Numbered from the stretch's first letter, positions 8,501-19,188 are shown. The stretch: 64,000 nucleotides of DNA from Streptomyces fulvoviolaceus (GCF_000718165.1 NZ_JOEY01000053.1:1-64000), one strand, 5' to 3'. Notes: a model not told the origin generated them from the letters alone. A program made the numbers and translations.

Positions 8501-9346
8501 ATGAGTGACGAAGCCAGGGCCGCCAAGGAAGTCGTCGTGGTCATCGGGCCAGGGAGCATCGGCCAGGCGATCGCCCGCCGGGTCGGCTCCGGCCGCACCC
8601 TGCTGCTCGCCGCGCACAGCGAGGAGGCGACCAAGGCCGCCGCCGAGCAGCTGCGCGGCGACGGCTTCGAGGTGGACGTCCAGGCCACCGACATCTCCGA
8701 CCGTGCCGCCGTCGAGGCCCTGGCCGACAAGGCCGCCGGGATGGGCCCCGTCACCCAGGTGATCCACGCGGCCGGCGTCTCTCCCACCCAGGCGACCATC
8801 GAGCGGGTCATGGAGGTCGACCTCGCCGGCACGGCGTACATCCTGGACGCGTTCGCCCGGGTCGTCGCACCCGGCGGGGCCGGCATCGTCGTCGCCAGCA
8901 TGGCCGGGCACCGGGAGAGCCCGTACGAGCGCGAGATCGAGCAGGCGCTCGCCACCACCCCGACCGACCAGCTGCTCGCGCTGCCGTTCCTCGCCCCCGA
9001 GAAGGTGGGCTCCTCCGTGCACGCGTACGCGCTCGCCAAGCGGGGCAACGCGCTGCGCGTCGAAACCGCCGCCGCGGCCTGGGGCAGGCGCGGGGCCCGC
9101 GTCAACACCATCAGTCCCGGCGTCATCATCACCCCGCTGGCCCTGGACGAGCTGTCCGGCCCGCGCAAGGAGTGGTTCGAGCACGTTCGCGAGGTGTGCG
9201 CCGCCAAGCGGTTCGCCACGTCCGACGAGGTCGGCGACGCCGCGGCCTTCCTCCTCGGTCCGCAGGCCGGCTTCATCACGGGCGCCGATCTCCTCATGGA
9301 CGGCGGCGTGACGGCGGCCCTGCGAGTCGGCGACCTGACGATGTAG
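8501..9346 (+). CDS. Short-chain dehydrogenase/reductase
   Basis: 281 residues, ATG at 8501 after AGGAAAGGGAA. Rossmann nucleotide-binding motif GPGSIGQAIARR (a variant of TGxxxGxG), HAAG motif, catalytic Ser in VVASMAG, and YALAK as the catalytic Tyr-x3-Lys. The C-terminal GADLLMDGGVTAAL is standard for classical SDRs. It should reduce or oxidise a carbonyl/alcohol using NAD(P). Gene order NTF2-like, SDR, then MmyB-like regulator on one strand suggests a small regulated unit; MmyB-like regulators are often found beside such oxidoreductases. Confidence 0.85.
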   Translation: MSDEARAAKEVVVVIGPGSIGQAIARRVGSGRTLLLAAHSEEATKAAAEQLRGDGFEVDVQATDISDRAAVEALADKAAGMGPVTQVIHAAGVSPTQATIERVMEVDLAGTAYILDAFARVVAPGGAGIVVASMAGHRESPYEREIEQALATTPTDQLLALPFLAPEKVGSSVHAYALAKRGNALRVETAAAAWGRRGARVNTISPGVIITPLALDELSGPRKEWFEHVREVCAAKRFATSDEVGDAAAFLLGPQAGFITGADLLMDGGVTAALRVGDLTM

Positions 9347-9380
9347 TCGTGACAGGTCGCCGGACGCGACGATGAACCTG

Positions 9381-9424
9381 CCGTGCAGGGGAGCCGCGTT
9401 CCAGGGTGTGACGGGGCCCCTCAC
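9381..9424 (+). promoter_or_regulatory. MmyB-type operator block, copy C
   Basis: Contains GGGGAGCCGCGTTCCAGGG followed by TGTGACGGGGCCCCTCAC, matching copies D and E at most positions. A conserved CCGGTCAC box and a CAGACT hexamer follow. The hexamer lies 8-9 bp before the ATG at 9466, which fits a -10 element of a leaderless transcript. Position and repetition upstream of both MmyB-like genes suggest an autoregulatory site. Confidence 0.6.
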
Positions 9425-9465
9425 GCGGCTGTCACGCCGGTCACACCACTGCCAGACTGGAACGC

Positions 9466-10371
9466 ATGGTACGTGAGCAGCACAGCGGTGGCGGTCGCGA
9501 CGGCGGTGGCGGCGGGAGCGAACTGGGCCGGTTCCTGAAGGCCCGCCGGGCCCGGGTGACCCCCGCCGACGTCGGGCTACCGCAGGGACCCGGTCTGCGG
9601 CGCACGCCTGGCCTGCGCCGCGAGGAGCTGGCCACCCTGGCCGGCGTCAGCATCGATTACTACACACGCATGGAACGCGGCAGGGAGACGAACCCCAGCC
9701 CGTCCGTCGTCGACGCCCTCGCCGCCGCGCTGCTGCTGGAGGAACCCGAGCGCCGGCACCTGCGCGACCTCGCCGCCTGCGCCGCCCGCGGCGCCGCCCC
9801 GCTCGGGACGGCCGAGGCACCCGCCAGGGGCGTGGATCCCGGCGTGGAACTGCTCCTGGAGAGCTTGCGCCCCAACCCTGCCCATGTCGTCAGCCGCACC
9901 ATGGACCTGCTGGCCGCCAACCCCGGCGGGCTGAGGCTGATGGCCGGGCTGGAGGACTGGCCGGAAGGGCAGCGCAACATCGTGCGCTACGTCTTCCTCC
10001 ACCCGACCGCCCGCGTCCTTTTCGAGGACTGGGAGAACCAGATCCGCGGCTGCGTCGCCCGCCTACGCACGCTGGCCGGCGTTGAACCGGACGCCTCCGA
10101 CCTCACCGGCCTGGTCGACGAACTGCTCGCGAAGAGCCCGGACTTCGCCCGCCTCTGGGAGTACTACGACGTCAAGGGCCACAGCCACGGCCGCAAGACC
10201 TTCCACCACCCAGGCGCCGGCACCTTCACCCTCGGCTACCACTCCCTCCAGCTGGAGGGCGGCTCCGGTCAGCGTCTGGTGGCCTACCACGCCGTCCCCG
10301 GCACTGCGGAGTACGACGTGATGGTCCGGCTCGACCGGGAGCCGGCCGTGGCCGAGTCCGCCACGGCCTGA
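9466..10371 (+). CDS. MmyB-like transcriptional regulator (XRE HTH plus ligand-binding domain)
   Basis: 301 residues. N-terminal XRE HTH: ELGRFLKARRARVTP, RRTPGLRREELATLAGVS, then YYTRMERGRE. It is followed by an MmyB-like PAS-related ligand-binding domain (roughly residues 110-290) with NPAHVVSRTMDLLAANPG and KTFHHPGAGTFTLGYHSLQL. The family is abundant in actinomycetes, is thought to bind fatty-acid-like ligands and commonly controls neighbouring oxidoreductases. A paralogue at 13308 shares most of the sequence. There is no clear Shine-Dalgarno; the ATG may be the transcript start. Confidence 0.85.
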   Translation: MVREQHSGGGRDGGGGGSELGRFLKARRARVTPADVGLPQGPGLRRTPGLRREELATLAGVSIDYYTRMERGRETNPSPSVVDALAAALLLEEPERRHLRDLAACAARGAAPLGTAEAPARGVDPGVELLLESLRPNPAHVVSRTMDLLAANPGGLRLMAGLEDWPEGQRNIVRYVFLHPTARVLFEDWENQIRGCVARLRTLAGVEPDASDLTGLVDELLAKSPDFARLWEYYDVKGHSHGRKTFHHPGAGTFTLGYHSLQLEGGSGQRLVAYHAVPGTAEYDVMVRLDREPAVAESATA

Positions 10372-10382
10372 CCCCGATACCG

Positions 10383-11443
10383 CTACGGCTTGACGAGAAC
10401 CTTCAGCGCCTCACGGTCGGCCATCGCGCGGTATCCGTCCGGTACGGCGTCCAGGGCGACCGTGCGGTCGAAGACTCGGCCCGGCTCGATTCGGCCCTCC
10501 AGTACGTCGGGGAGCAGCTCCTCGATGTAGGCACGGGCCGGGGCGACGCCGCCGGCGAGGGTGATGTTGTTCATGAACTCCGGGAAGCCCAGGGGGACTT
10601 CGCCGTATTGCGGGGCGCCGACCCGGCTGATCGTGCCGCCCGCGCGGACCGCGCCGATCGACATGTGCAGGGCGGGCAGGGTGCCGACGCACTCCAACAC
10701 GGTGTGGGTGCCGTCGCCGTCGGTCAGCTCCCGTACCCGCTCGATGCCCTCCTCGCCGCGCTCGGCGACGACGTCGGTGGCGCCGAAGTCGCGGCCCAGG
10801 TCGGTGCGGTCCTTGTGCCGACCCATCAGGATGATCCTCCCCCAGCCTTCGGTCGGGGGGACCCCCAGGCGCCGAGCCGCTTGGCGGCCAGGACAGCGGA
10901 GAGGCCGACCGCGCCGTCGCCGACCACCGTGACCGTCGTACGGGAGTCGACTCCGGCGGTGACCGCGCAGTGGTGGCCGGTGCAGAACACGTCGGACAGG
11001 GTCAGGAGCGAGGGCAGCAGGGCCGAGTCCTCGGCCACCGGCAGCTTGACCAGGGTGCCCTGCGCCTGCGGGACGCGCACCGCCTCGCCCTGGCCGCCGT
11101 CGACGCCGTCGCGCGCCCACAGGCCGCCGTGGCGGCACGAGGTGTGCAGGCCCTCGCGGCAGAAGTCACAGATGTTGTCGGACCACACGAAGGGCGCGAC
11201 GACCAGGTCGCCGCGCTTCAGCCCGGACACCTCCGCGCCGACGTCCTCCACCACACCCAGGAACTCGTGGCCCATGCGCTCGCCGTGCCCGGAGGCGGGC
11301 ATCGAGGCATACGGCCGCAGATCGCTGCCGCAGACGCAGGAGCGCAGGACGCGTACGACGGCGTCGGTGCGCTGTTGGATCCCGGGGTCCGGGACGTTCT
11401 CGACGCGGACGTCTCCGGCGCCCTACATCAGCGTTGCCCGCCT
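10383..11443 (-). pseudogene. Zinc alcohol dehydrogenase, inactivated by several lesions
   Basis: Recognisable MDR-family zinc dehydrogenase: CVCGSDLRPY, GHEFLGVVEDVG, FCREGLHTSC (structural-zinc region) and VTVVGDGAVGLSAVLAAKRLG. Three lesions are seen. The expected start codon at 11441-11443 reads AGG. The sixth codon after it is TAG (11423-11425) where relatives have Tyr. A 30-bp palindromic repeat inserted at 10838-10867 shifts the frame before IILMGRHKDRTDLGRDFGATDV. The C-terminal part is otherwise well preserved, so decay is recent, or part of it reflects sequencing error. It belongs to a decayed cluster with the cupin and CMD fragments. Confidence 0.8.
10838..10867. repeat. 30-bp palindromic repeat inserted in a coding region
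   Basis: Inverted-repeat sequence with outer arms TCCCCC and GGGGGG-ACCCCCA around a GCCTTCGG centre. On the minus strand it begins TGGGGGTCCCCCC and ends GGCTGGGGGA. From memory, very similar short palindromes are scattered through Streptomyces genomes, often inside genes, adding a GVPP...WGR-type peptide. Here the peptide GVPPTEGWGR appears in the downstream frame, but the upstream dehydrogenase frame does not join it. Confidence 0.6.
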
Positions 11444-11462
11444 GGGGTCCTCCGAAGGGTTC

Positions 11463-11878
11463 TCAGCGGGTGGTGCTGCGGGGTGCGTTGTACTCGGCGT
11501 CGTCGACCTTCTCCAGCCAGGTGGTCTCGGGGCCGCCGTCCGGGCCGGTGCCCTCCCACATGGCGAGGTGCTGCACGAAGCGGTCGGAGACGGCACCGTG
11601 CCAGTGCTCCTCCCCGGGCGGGGTGTGGATGGTGTCGCCGGGGTGGGCCTCGATGACCGTGCCGTCGCGGGTACCGATCAGCGCGGTCCCGGAAACGATG
11701 TGCAGGGTCTGGCCCATCGCGTGAGAGTGCCAGTCGGTGCGGGCGCAGGGCGCGAAGCGCACCATGTTGGCACGCATGCGGGACGGCTCCTGGCCGGAGT
11801 GGATGACGTCGAACCAGACGTCACCCGTGAACCAGTCGGCCGGGGCTTTGGCCGTGGGTGCTGCTTCAGGATTTCCAT
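11463..11878 (-). pseudogene. Cupin-domain protein with a 1-nt frameshift
   Basis: The ATG at 11878 begins MEILKQHP, and one base later the frame continues TAKAPADWFTGDVWFDVIHSGQ, the usual N-terminus of a small cupin family. A missing C in the CACCCACGG stretch (about 11855) explains the shift. The rest is intact: metal ligands in WHSHAMGQ, PGDTIHTPPGEEHWHGA. In Streptomyces these cupins often sit with CMD-family and alcohol dehydrogenase genes, as here. An in-frame internal start (MRANMVRF) could still give a shortened cupin of 104 residues. Confidence 0.7.
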
Positions 11879-11915
11879 CAGGTCTTCTGTCTCGTCCGTC
11901 TCGTCGCCGTACGGC

Positions 11916-13125
<1,210 letters not shown>

Positions 13126-13222
13126 GGTGACGGCTCCGTACTTCCGGGGAGGGGGCTACCGGGATGGCGATCCCCAGCACGCTCGACCCTCGCTGTGATG
13201 TGCTCGACGTGCCAGACCGCGC

Positions 13223-13266
13223 TGTGCCGGGGAGCCGTGTTCCGGGGTGCGACAGGGCCCCCCACG
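13223..13266 (+). promoter_or_regulatory. MmyB-type operator block, copy D
   Basis: Begins TGTGCCGGGGAGCCGTGTTC and contains GGGGTGCGACAGGGCCCC (13244-13261). The first 38 bases are nearly identical to copy E at 20307. An AGGTCAC box and a CACACT hexamer follow, the latter 7 bp before the ATG at 13308. It lies between divergent AKR1 and the regulator, and could control both. Confidence 0.65.
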
Positions 13267-13307
13267 CCCCTACCGCTCAGGTCACCGGCCCTCGCACACT
13301 CGAAGCC

Positions 13308-14210
13308 ATGACACGTGAGCAGCAGAGCGGGAGTACCGAGCTGGGGCGCTTCCTGCGCGCCCGCCGGGCCCGGATCACCCCCGCCGAGGCCGGTCTCACG
13401 GCCGTCTCGGGGCTGCGCCGCACGCCTGGGCTGCGCCGTGAGGAACTGGCCACCTTGGCCGGTATCAGCATCGACTACTACACCCGCCTGGAGCGCGGCA
13501 GGGAGACCCGCCCCAGCCCGTCCGTCGTCGACGCCCTGGCTCGCGCCCTGCTGCTGGAGGAGGCCGAGCACGAGCACCTGCGCAGCCTGGCCGCCCTCGC
13601 CGCCCGCACGGTGCCCGAGCAGCCGACGGCGCCCGGACGGACCGTGCGGCCCGGTGTGAAGCTGCTGCTGGAGGGCCTGCGGCCCCATCCCGCGCACGTG
13701 GTCGGCCGCACCAACGACCTGCTGGCCGCCAACCCGAGCGGGTTGCGGCTGCTCGCCGGCCTGGACGAGTGGCCGGCCAGGCAGCGCAACATCGCCCGCT
13801 ACGTCTTCCTCCACCCCGCCGCCCGCGACCTGTTCCACGACTGGAACACCCAGGTACGCGGCTGCGTCGCCCGGCTGCGCGCCCTGGCGGGGACGGACCC
13901 CGACGCCCCCGACCTGACCCGGCTCGCCGGTGAACTCCTCCTCAAGAGCCCGGAGTTCGCCCGCCTCTGGGAGCGCTACGACGTCAAGGGAAGCACCCAC
14001 GGCCGCAAGACCTTCCACCACCCCGAGGTCGGCGACCTCACCCTCGGCTACCAGTCGATGGAACTGGAGGGCACCCCCGGCCACCGCCTGATCGCCTATT
14101 ACGCCGAACCGGGCACCCCCGATTACGACGCCCTCGTCCTGCTCGACCTGCTCGGCGCCGAGCCGTCCACCCCCCGGACGGCCCCGAACAGGGAAGCGTC
14201 AGCCGGTTGA
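13308..14210 (+). CDS. MmyB-like transcriptional regulator, paralogue 2
   Basis: 300 residues starting MTREQQSGSTELGRFLRARR. Same architecture as the regulator at 9466: XRE HTH (RRTPGLRREELATLAGIS, YYTRLERGRE) and an MmyB-type ligand domain (HPAHVVGRTNDLLAANPSG, KTFHHPEVGDLTLGYQSMEL). Most residues are shared with the first paralogue, so the two arose by duplication or parallel acquisition. It is divergent from AKR1. No Shine-Dalgarno precedes the ATG; a leaderless transcript is likely. Confidence 0.85.
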   Translation: MTREQQSGSTELGRFLRARRARITPAEAGLTAVSGLRRTPGLRREELATLAGISIDYYTRLERGRETRPSPSVVDALARALLLEEAEHEHLRSLAALAARTVPEQPTAPGRTVRPGVKLLLEGLRPHPAHVVGRTNDLLAANPSGLRLLAGLDEWPARQRNIARYVFLHPAARDLFHDWNTQVRGCVARLRALAGTDPDAPDLTRLAGELLLKSPEFARLWERYDVKGSTHGRKTFHHPEVGDLTLGYQSMELEGTPGHRLIAYYAEPGTPDYDALVLLDLLGAEPSTPRTAPNREASAG

Positions 14211-14284
14211 CCCCGTGCTGTTGCCGCCGCCGGCCGCGACGGTCAGCCTGAATCCGAAACCCTCACCGACCAGGGAAAACACTG

Positions 14285-14662
14285 ATGACCACGACGTGGA
14301 CGAGTGACGAGCTCGACAGCATCGAGCACGCCGAGGAACTGGAGATCGCGTCCCTTCGGCGCGACGGCTCGCTGAGCAGTCGGCGCACGATCTGGGTCGT
14401 CCGCGTCGGCGACGAGATCTACGTCCGCTCGGTCAACGGACCCGGCTCCGACTGGTACCGGGGCACCCGAGCCCACCGGCAAGGCCGTGTCCAGGCCGGC
14501 GGTGTGGACAAGGACGTGACCCTCGTCGACGCCGACGAGGAGGTCAACGATGCCGTCGACGCCGCCTACCGCGTCAAGTACGGCCACTACGCCGCGTACA
14601 TCATCAAGGCCATCACCAGCCCCGAGGCGAGCTCCACCACGATGCAGCTCGTCCCGCGCTGA
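14285..14662 (+). CDS. DUF2255 family protein
   Basis: 125 residues. The sequence TWTSDELDSIEHAEELEIAS, then RRTIWVVRVGDEIYVRSVNGPGS and WYRGTRAHRQGRV, is diagnostic of DUF2255, a small beta-rich family related in fold to split-barrel nitroreductase/FMN-binding proteins; its biochemical role is not established. The gene follows the MmyB-like regulator by 74 bp on the same strand and precedes LtrA by 59 bp. The spacing would allow co-transcription. Confidence 0.8.
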   Translation: MTTTWTSDELDSIEHAEELEIASLRRDGSLSSRRTIWVVRVGDEIYVRSVNGPGSDWYRGTRAHRQGRVQAGGVDKDVTLVDADEEVNDAVDAAYRVKYGHYAAYIIKAITSPEASSTTMQLVPR

Positions 14663-14721
14663 ACGGGAACCGGCACCCGGACGGACCGGCCGGGGAGCGC
14701 ACCGCGCCGCCCCGCGACCGG

Positions 14722-15864
14722 GTGACCACCTTCGAGCTCTTCTTCGACCTGGTGTACGTCATCACGCTCACCCGGGTCACCGCGTACATGGCCCACGAGC
14801 ACACCGGTACGGGCGTACTGCACGGGGTGCTGCTCCTGGCCCTGGTGTGGTTCTCCTGGTCGGCGTACGCGTGGCTGGGCAACCAGGCCCGGGACGACCC
14901 CGGTGTCGTACGCGCGGGCATGGCGGTGGCGATGGCCGGGGTGTTCGTGTTCGCGCTGACCGTCCCCGAGGCGTGGCACGACCTGCCGGGGGGCCTGTAC
15001 GGGCCGCTTGACCTGGCATGCGCCTACCTGGTCGTGCGGTGCGTGCACCTGGTCCTGTACACCGTGCTCGCCCGCGGCGACCGGGGCCTGCTGCGGCAGG
15101 TCGCGGTCTCGTGGCCGCCCGTACTGGCCGGTTCCGCCCTCCTGATCGCGGGTGCGGTCGTCGGCGGCGGGTGGCAGACGGCGCTGTTCGCGGCGGCGAT
15201 CCTGGTCGACTGGGGCGGTGTCTACGTCACCTCCCGGCGGGGCAACTGGCGCATCCACAGCGCCGCGTACTTCACCGAACGGCACGAGCTGTTCGTCATC
15301 ATCGCCATCGGCGAATCCCTGATCGCGATGGGCGCGGGGGCCACCGATCACCCGGTCGGCACACCGCTGCTGGCCGCGGCGGTCCTGGGGGTCGCAGCCG
15401 CCCTGGGGCTGTGGTGGCTGTACTTCGACATGGTCACCCTGAAGGTGGAACACACGCTGCACCGGACGCGGGGCCAGGCCCGCCTGAGCCTGGCCGTCCA
15501 CGCCTACGGCTACACCCACTTCCCGATCGTTGCGGGCATCGTGCTCACCGCGCTCGGCGTCGAGGGCGTGGTCGCTCACGCGGACGACGGCAAGACACTC
15601 GGCGCCTTCTACGCCTGGGCGCTGTGCGGCGGCCCGGCCGTATATCTGACCGGGATGCTGCTCTTCGTCCGGATCACGATGGGGGCGTGGGGCGGATACC
15701 GGCTGGCAGCCCTGTGCCTTCTGGTCGCGGGGATCCCCGCGGCGGCCGCGCTGCCGCCGGTGGCAGCCCTGGCCGGCGTCGTCGTGATCCTGGCTGCCAC
15801 GGCCACCGCCGAGACCCGGTGGTACGCGGACGTACGACACCGCGTGCGCGGTGCGCGGCCCTGA
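14722..15864 (+). CDS. LtrA-family membrane protein (low temperature requirement protein A)
   Basis: About 380 residues with around ten hydrophobic segments. The N-terminal TTFELFFDLVYVITLTRV, internal YFTERHELFVIIAIGESLIA and FDMVTLKVEH are hallmarks of the LtrA family. The family is named for a Listeria cold-growth locus; its transport or sensing activity is unknown. GTG 14722 is the only conventional start that keeps the first motif; relatives have 15-20 more residues before TTFELFFD, and the frame is open upstream without an ATG, so the true start may be a rare codon. Confidence 0.8.
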   Translation: MTTFELFFDLVYVITLTRVTAYMAHEHTGTGVLHGVLLLALVWFSWSAYAWLGNQARDDPGVVRAGMAVAMAGVFVFALTVPEAWHDLPGGLYGPLDLACAYLVVRCVHLVLYTVLARGDRGLLRQVAVSWPPVLAGSALLIAGAVVGGGWQTALFAAAILVDWGGVYVTSRRGNWRIHSAAYFTERHELFVIIAIGESLIAMGAGATDHPVGTPLLAAAVLGVAAALGLWWLYFDMVTLKVEHTLHRTRGQARLSLAVHAYGYTHFPIVAGIVLTALGVEGVVAHADDGKTLGAFYAWALCGGPAVYLTGMLLFVRITMGAWGGYRLAALCLLVAGIPAAAALPPVAALAGVVVILAATATAETRWYADVRHRVRGARP

Positions 15865-15886
15865 CCTTCGCGAGAGACATCTTCAC

Positions 15887-15945
15887 AAATGGGGAATTGC
15901 TCCCTGATTGAGGAGGTGTTTCCATAAATGAGGGGCTACTCCCCG
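15887..15945 (+). promoter_or_regulatory. Tandem operator-like palindromes before the TetR gene
   Basis: Two related sites start with AAATG, 39 bp apart (15887 and 15926). The first contains GGGGAATTGCTCCC, the second GAGGGGCTACTCCCC; both are GGGR-N5-YCCC-type inverted repeats. They lie 25-85 bp upstream of the TetR start, suggesting autoregulation and probably control of the following MFS gene. The local AT richness fits a promoter. Confidence 0.5.
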
Positions 15946-15971
15946 GATAAGTTCTGAACGTAGGAGTCACC

Positions 15972-16616
15972 ATGGGTGCCGAAGGCACTCCCACCCGGCG
16001 CCGTCGCGTCGACGCCACACACAACCGCGAACGGATCGTCTCCGCCGCCCTGGACGTGATGCTCGAACACGGCGCGGACGCGCCGATCGACAAGATCGCC
16101 CGCCGGGCCGAGGTCGGGAACGCCACGGTCTACCGGCACTTCCCGGACCGCGACGAACTCATCCGCGGCATCACCGTCGCGGTGACGGAGGAGACCGCCC
16201 GCTTCGCCGAGGAGGCGCTGGCCGAGCATTCGGATCCGGCCCAGGCCCTGCGTCGTTTCCTGCACCGGGCCGTGGACGGCCGCATCGTCGCGGTGAGCGC
16301 GGCGTTCGGCGGCTGGATCGACAAGGTGGATCCCGCGTTCGCCGCGGCGAGCGATCGCCTGCTGGCAAGCGTCCGCCGGATCGTCGCCCAGGGGCAGCAG
16401 GAGGGTCTGGTGCGCTCCGACGTCACCGACGCCGATGTCCTGATGGCCCTGTGGCAGCTCGCCAGGCCGCTCCCGGGAATCGAGGACCGGTACACGCACA
16501 ACTACACGCACCGCAACCTCGACCTGCTGGTGGACGGCCTGTGCACCCCCGCCCCCGCGCGGCTTTCCGGCGTCGCCGTCACCTTCGACGACATGCACAG
16601 CGAAGCCGCCGGATAA
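15972..16616 (+). CDS. TetR-family transcriptional regulator
   Basis: 214 residues. N-terminal TetR HTH: NRERIVSAALDVMLEHG, IDKIARRAEVGNATVYRHFPDRDELI. The C-terminal domain with FGGWIDKVDPAF and ALWQLARPL resembles regulators paired with MFS drug exporters and oxidoreductases. Immediately downstream on the same strand is a DHA2-type MFS gene (43-bp gap), which it probably represses. Tandem palindromes upstream are candidate operators. Confidence 0.85.
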   Translation: MGAEGTPTRRRRVDATHNRERIVSAALDVMLEHGADAPIDKIARRAEVGNATVYRHFPDRDELIRGITVAVTEETARFAEEALAEHSDPAQALRRFLHRAVDGRIVAVSAAFGGWIDKVDPAFAAASDRLLASVRRIVAQGQQEGLVRSDVTDADVLMALWQLARPLPGIEDRYTHNYTHRNLDLLVDGLCTPAPARLSGVAVTFDDMHSEAAG

Positions 16617-16658
16617 CCCCGCCCCCTTTCTTCCTTCTTCTTCACCGATTGACGAACA

Positions 16659-18154
16659 GTGAGTACCCCTGTGTCTTCTGACATGTCCACCAACCCCCGG
16701 CGCTGGAGTGCGCTGGTCTTCATCGCGCTGGCCCAGCTGATGGTCGTGCTGGACGCCACGGTGGTGAACATCGCCCTGCCGGCCGCCCAGCGCTCGCTCG
16801 ACCTCTCCGACAACGGCCGCCTGTGGGTGATCACCGGCTACAGCCTGGCTTCGGCGGCCTGCTGCTCTTCGCCGGACGCGTGGCGGACCTCTTCGGCCGC
16901 AAGCGCGCCTTCCTGATAGGCATCGTCGGCTTCGCCGCCGCCTCGGCGCTCGGCGGCTTCGCCGTGAACGCCGGCATGCTGCTCAGTGCGCGGGCGCTCC
17001 AGGGTGTCTTCGGTGCGCTCCTCGCACCGGCGGCGCTGTCCCTGCTGACGGTGACGTTCACCGAGACGCGCGAGCGCGCCCGGGCGTTCGGCATCTTCGG
17101 CGCGATCGCCGGTGGCGGCGGTGCGGTCGGCCTGATCCTGGGCGGCGTACTCACCGAGTACCTCAACTGGCGCTGGTCGCTGCTCATCAACGTGCCGATC
17201 GCGGTCATCGTGGTCTTCGGCGCGATCGCCACCGTCCGGGAGCCGGAGGGCACCCGCAACCGCTCCCGCATGGACATCCCCGGCGTCCTGCTGGTCACCG
17301 CCGGCCTGGTCTCGTTCGTGTACGCCTTCACCCGCGCCGAGTCGGACGGCTGGGGCGACGCCGGCACCATCGGATTCTTCATCGCGGCCGCGGTGCTGCT
17401 GGTGGCCTTCGTGATCGTCGAGACCAGGGTTCAGGCGCCGCTGCTGCCGCTGCGCGTGGTCACCGACCGCAACCGCGGTGGCGTCTACCTCTCGCTCGGC
17501 CTGTCCGTGATCGGCATGTTCGGTGTCTTCCTCTTCCTGACCTACTACTTCCAGGAGGTCAAGGGCTACTCGCCGGTCGCCAGCGGCGTCGCGTTCCTGC
17601 CGATGGTCGGGAGCATGCTCATCGGCTCCACCCAGATCGCCCCCCGGCTGATGACCCGCGTCCCGGCCCGGTACCTCATGGGCCCGGGCTTCCTGGTCGG
17701 CGCGGCGGGCATGGCGCTGCTGGCCCAGATGAAGACCGACAGCTCCTACCCGGTGCTCATCGTTCCGGCCCTGCTGCTGCTCGGCCTCGGTATGGGAACC
17801 GCGTTCATGCCCGCGATGAACCTGGCCACGTACGGCGTCGAGGCACGGGACGCGGGCGTCGCCTCGGCGATGGTCAACACGTCCCAGCAGGTCGGCGGCT
17901 CCATCGGCACCGCCCTGCTCAACACCGTCGCCGCCAGCGCCACCACCTCCTGGCTTGCCTCGCACGGCAACAACCCGGACCTGGCACGCCAGGCCGCCGT
18001 CCACGGCTACGCGATGGCCGCCTGGTGGGGAGCCGGACTCCTGCTGGTCTCCGCCGCCATCGCCTTCGTGCTCATCAACGCCGGCCGGCCCTCGGACGCC
18101 CCCGGCATCAGCTCGGCGGAGGACGACACCCTCGTCCCCGTCATCGCCCACTGA
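16659..18154 (+). pseudogene. MFS multidrug exporter (DHA2, 14-TM type) with a 1-nt frameshift
   Basis: GTG 16659 starts WSALVFIALAQLMVVLDATV (helix 1 with the VLDxTVVN motif) and runs to GYSLA. One base then appears to be missing in GGCTTCGG near 16848, and the product continues in another frame: FGGLLLFAGRVADLFGRKRA through all remaining helices to 18154. Apart from the shift the gene looks healthy, with motif A (GRVADLFGRKR) and motif C regions. Either a recent mutation or a sequencing error. It would export drugs or dyes and is probably regulated by the upstream TetR. Confidence 0.8.
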
Positions 18155-18179
18155 CCGGCCACCCGAAAGGAAAGACAGC

Positions 18180-19159
18180 ATGCGTACCACCACACTCGGC
18201 CCCAAGGGTCCCGAAGTCGGTGTTCTCGGCCTGGGCTGCATGGGTATGTCGTTCGGCTACGACCCGAAGACCCCGAGGGACGACAACACGTCCATCGCGG
18301 TGATCCGCCAGGCGCTCGACCTGGGCATGACGCTGATCGACACCGCTGACGTGTACGGGCCGTACATCAACGAGGAGTTGGTGGGCCGGGCGCTGGCCGA
18401 CGGGTACCGCGAGCGGGCGGTGCTGGCCACCAAGGTCGGGTGCTACGTCCCCGAGCCCGGCCCGGGTGTTCCCCCCCCATCGGCTTCAACGGCCGCCCCG
18501 AGCACGTACGGAAGTCGATCGACGAGAGTCTGCGCCGTCTCGGCACCGACCATATCGACCTCTACCAGCTGCACCGGGTCGACCCGGAGGTTCCGGTCGA
18601 GGAGACCTGGGGCGCCATGGCGGAGACCGTGGCGGCGGGCAAGGCCCGGCAGATCGGTCTGTCCGAGGTGACCGTGGAGCAGATCGGGCGGGCGCAGTCG
18701 GTGCACCCGGTGGCGTCGGTGCAGTCAGAGCTGTCGCTGTGGACCCGCGACGTCCTGGACGACGTCCTGCCCTACTGCCAGGAGCAGAGCATCGCCTTCC
18801 TGCCGTTCTCGCCGCTGGGCAGCGGCTTCCTCACGGGCCGGTTCTCCTCTTTCGACGACCTGCCCGAGGACGACGTGCGGCGCAGCCTGCCGCGCTTCCA
18901 GCAGGACGCGCTGCACGCCAACCTGGCCATCGTCGAACGGGTCCGCCAGATGGGCGAGGCGTACGGCGCGACCCCGGCCCAGGTTGCCCTTGCCTGGGTC
19001 ATCGCACAGGGCCGGTACGTCGTCCCCATCCCCGGCACCAAGACCCCCAAGTACCTCGCCGACAACGCCGGCGCGGGCGACCTGCGGCTGAGCGAGGCCG
19101 ATCTGGCCGGACTCGACGCCCTGCCCGCACCGCAGGGCACCCGGTTCCCCGAGCACTGA
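18180..19159 (+). pseudogene. Aldo/keto reductase (AKR2) with a frameshift in a C8 tract
   Basis: ATG 18180 after GAAAGGAAAGACAGC begins [20 protein letters not shown] with [10 protein letters not shown] (Asp, Tyr) and LATKVG (Lys). Within the C8 tract at 18471-18478 the frame shifts, and [35 protein letters not shown] (His) and VVPIPGTKTPKYLADN follow in a second frame. Both halves together give a full-length AKR. The homopolymer makes slippage in sequencing or in vivo equally possible. It lies between the MFS gene and AKR3 in one direction. Confidence 0.8.
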
Positions 19160-19188
19160 CGCATCACCGTCAAGCAACGTCTGGTCAG

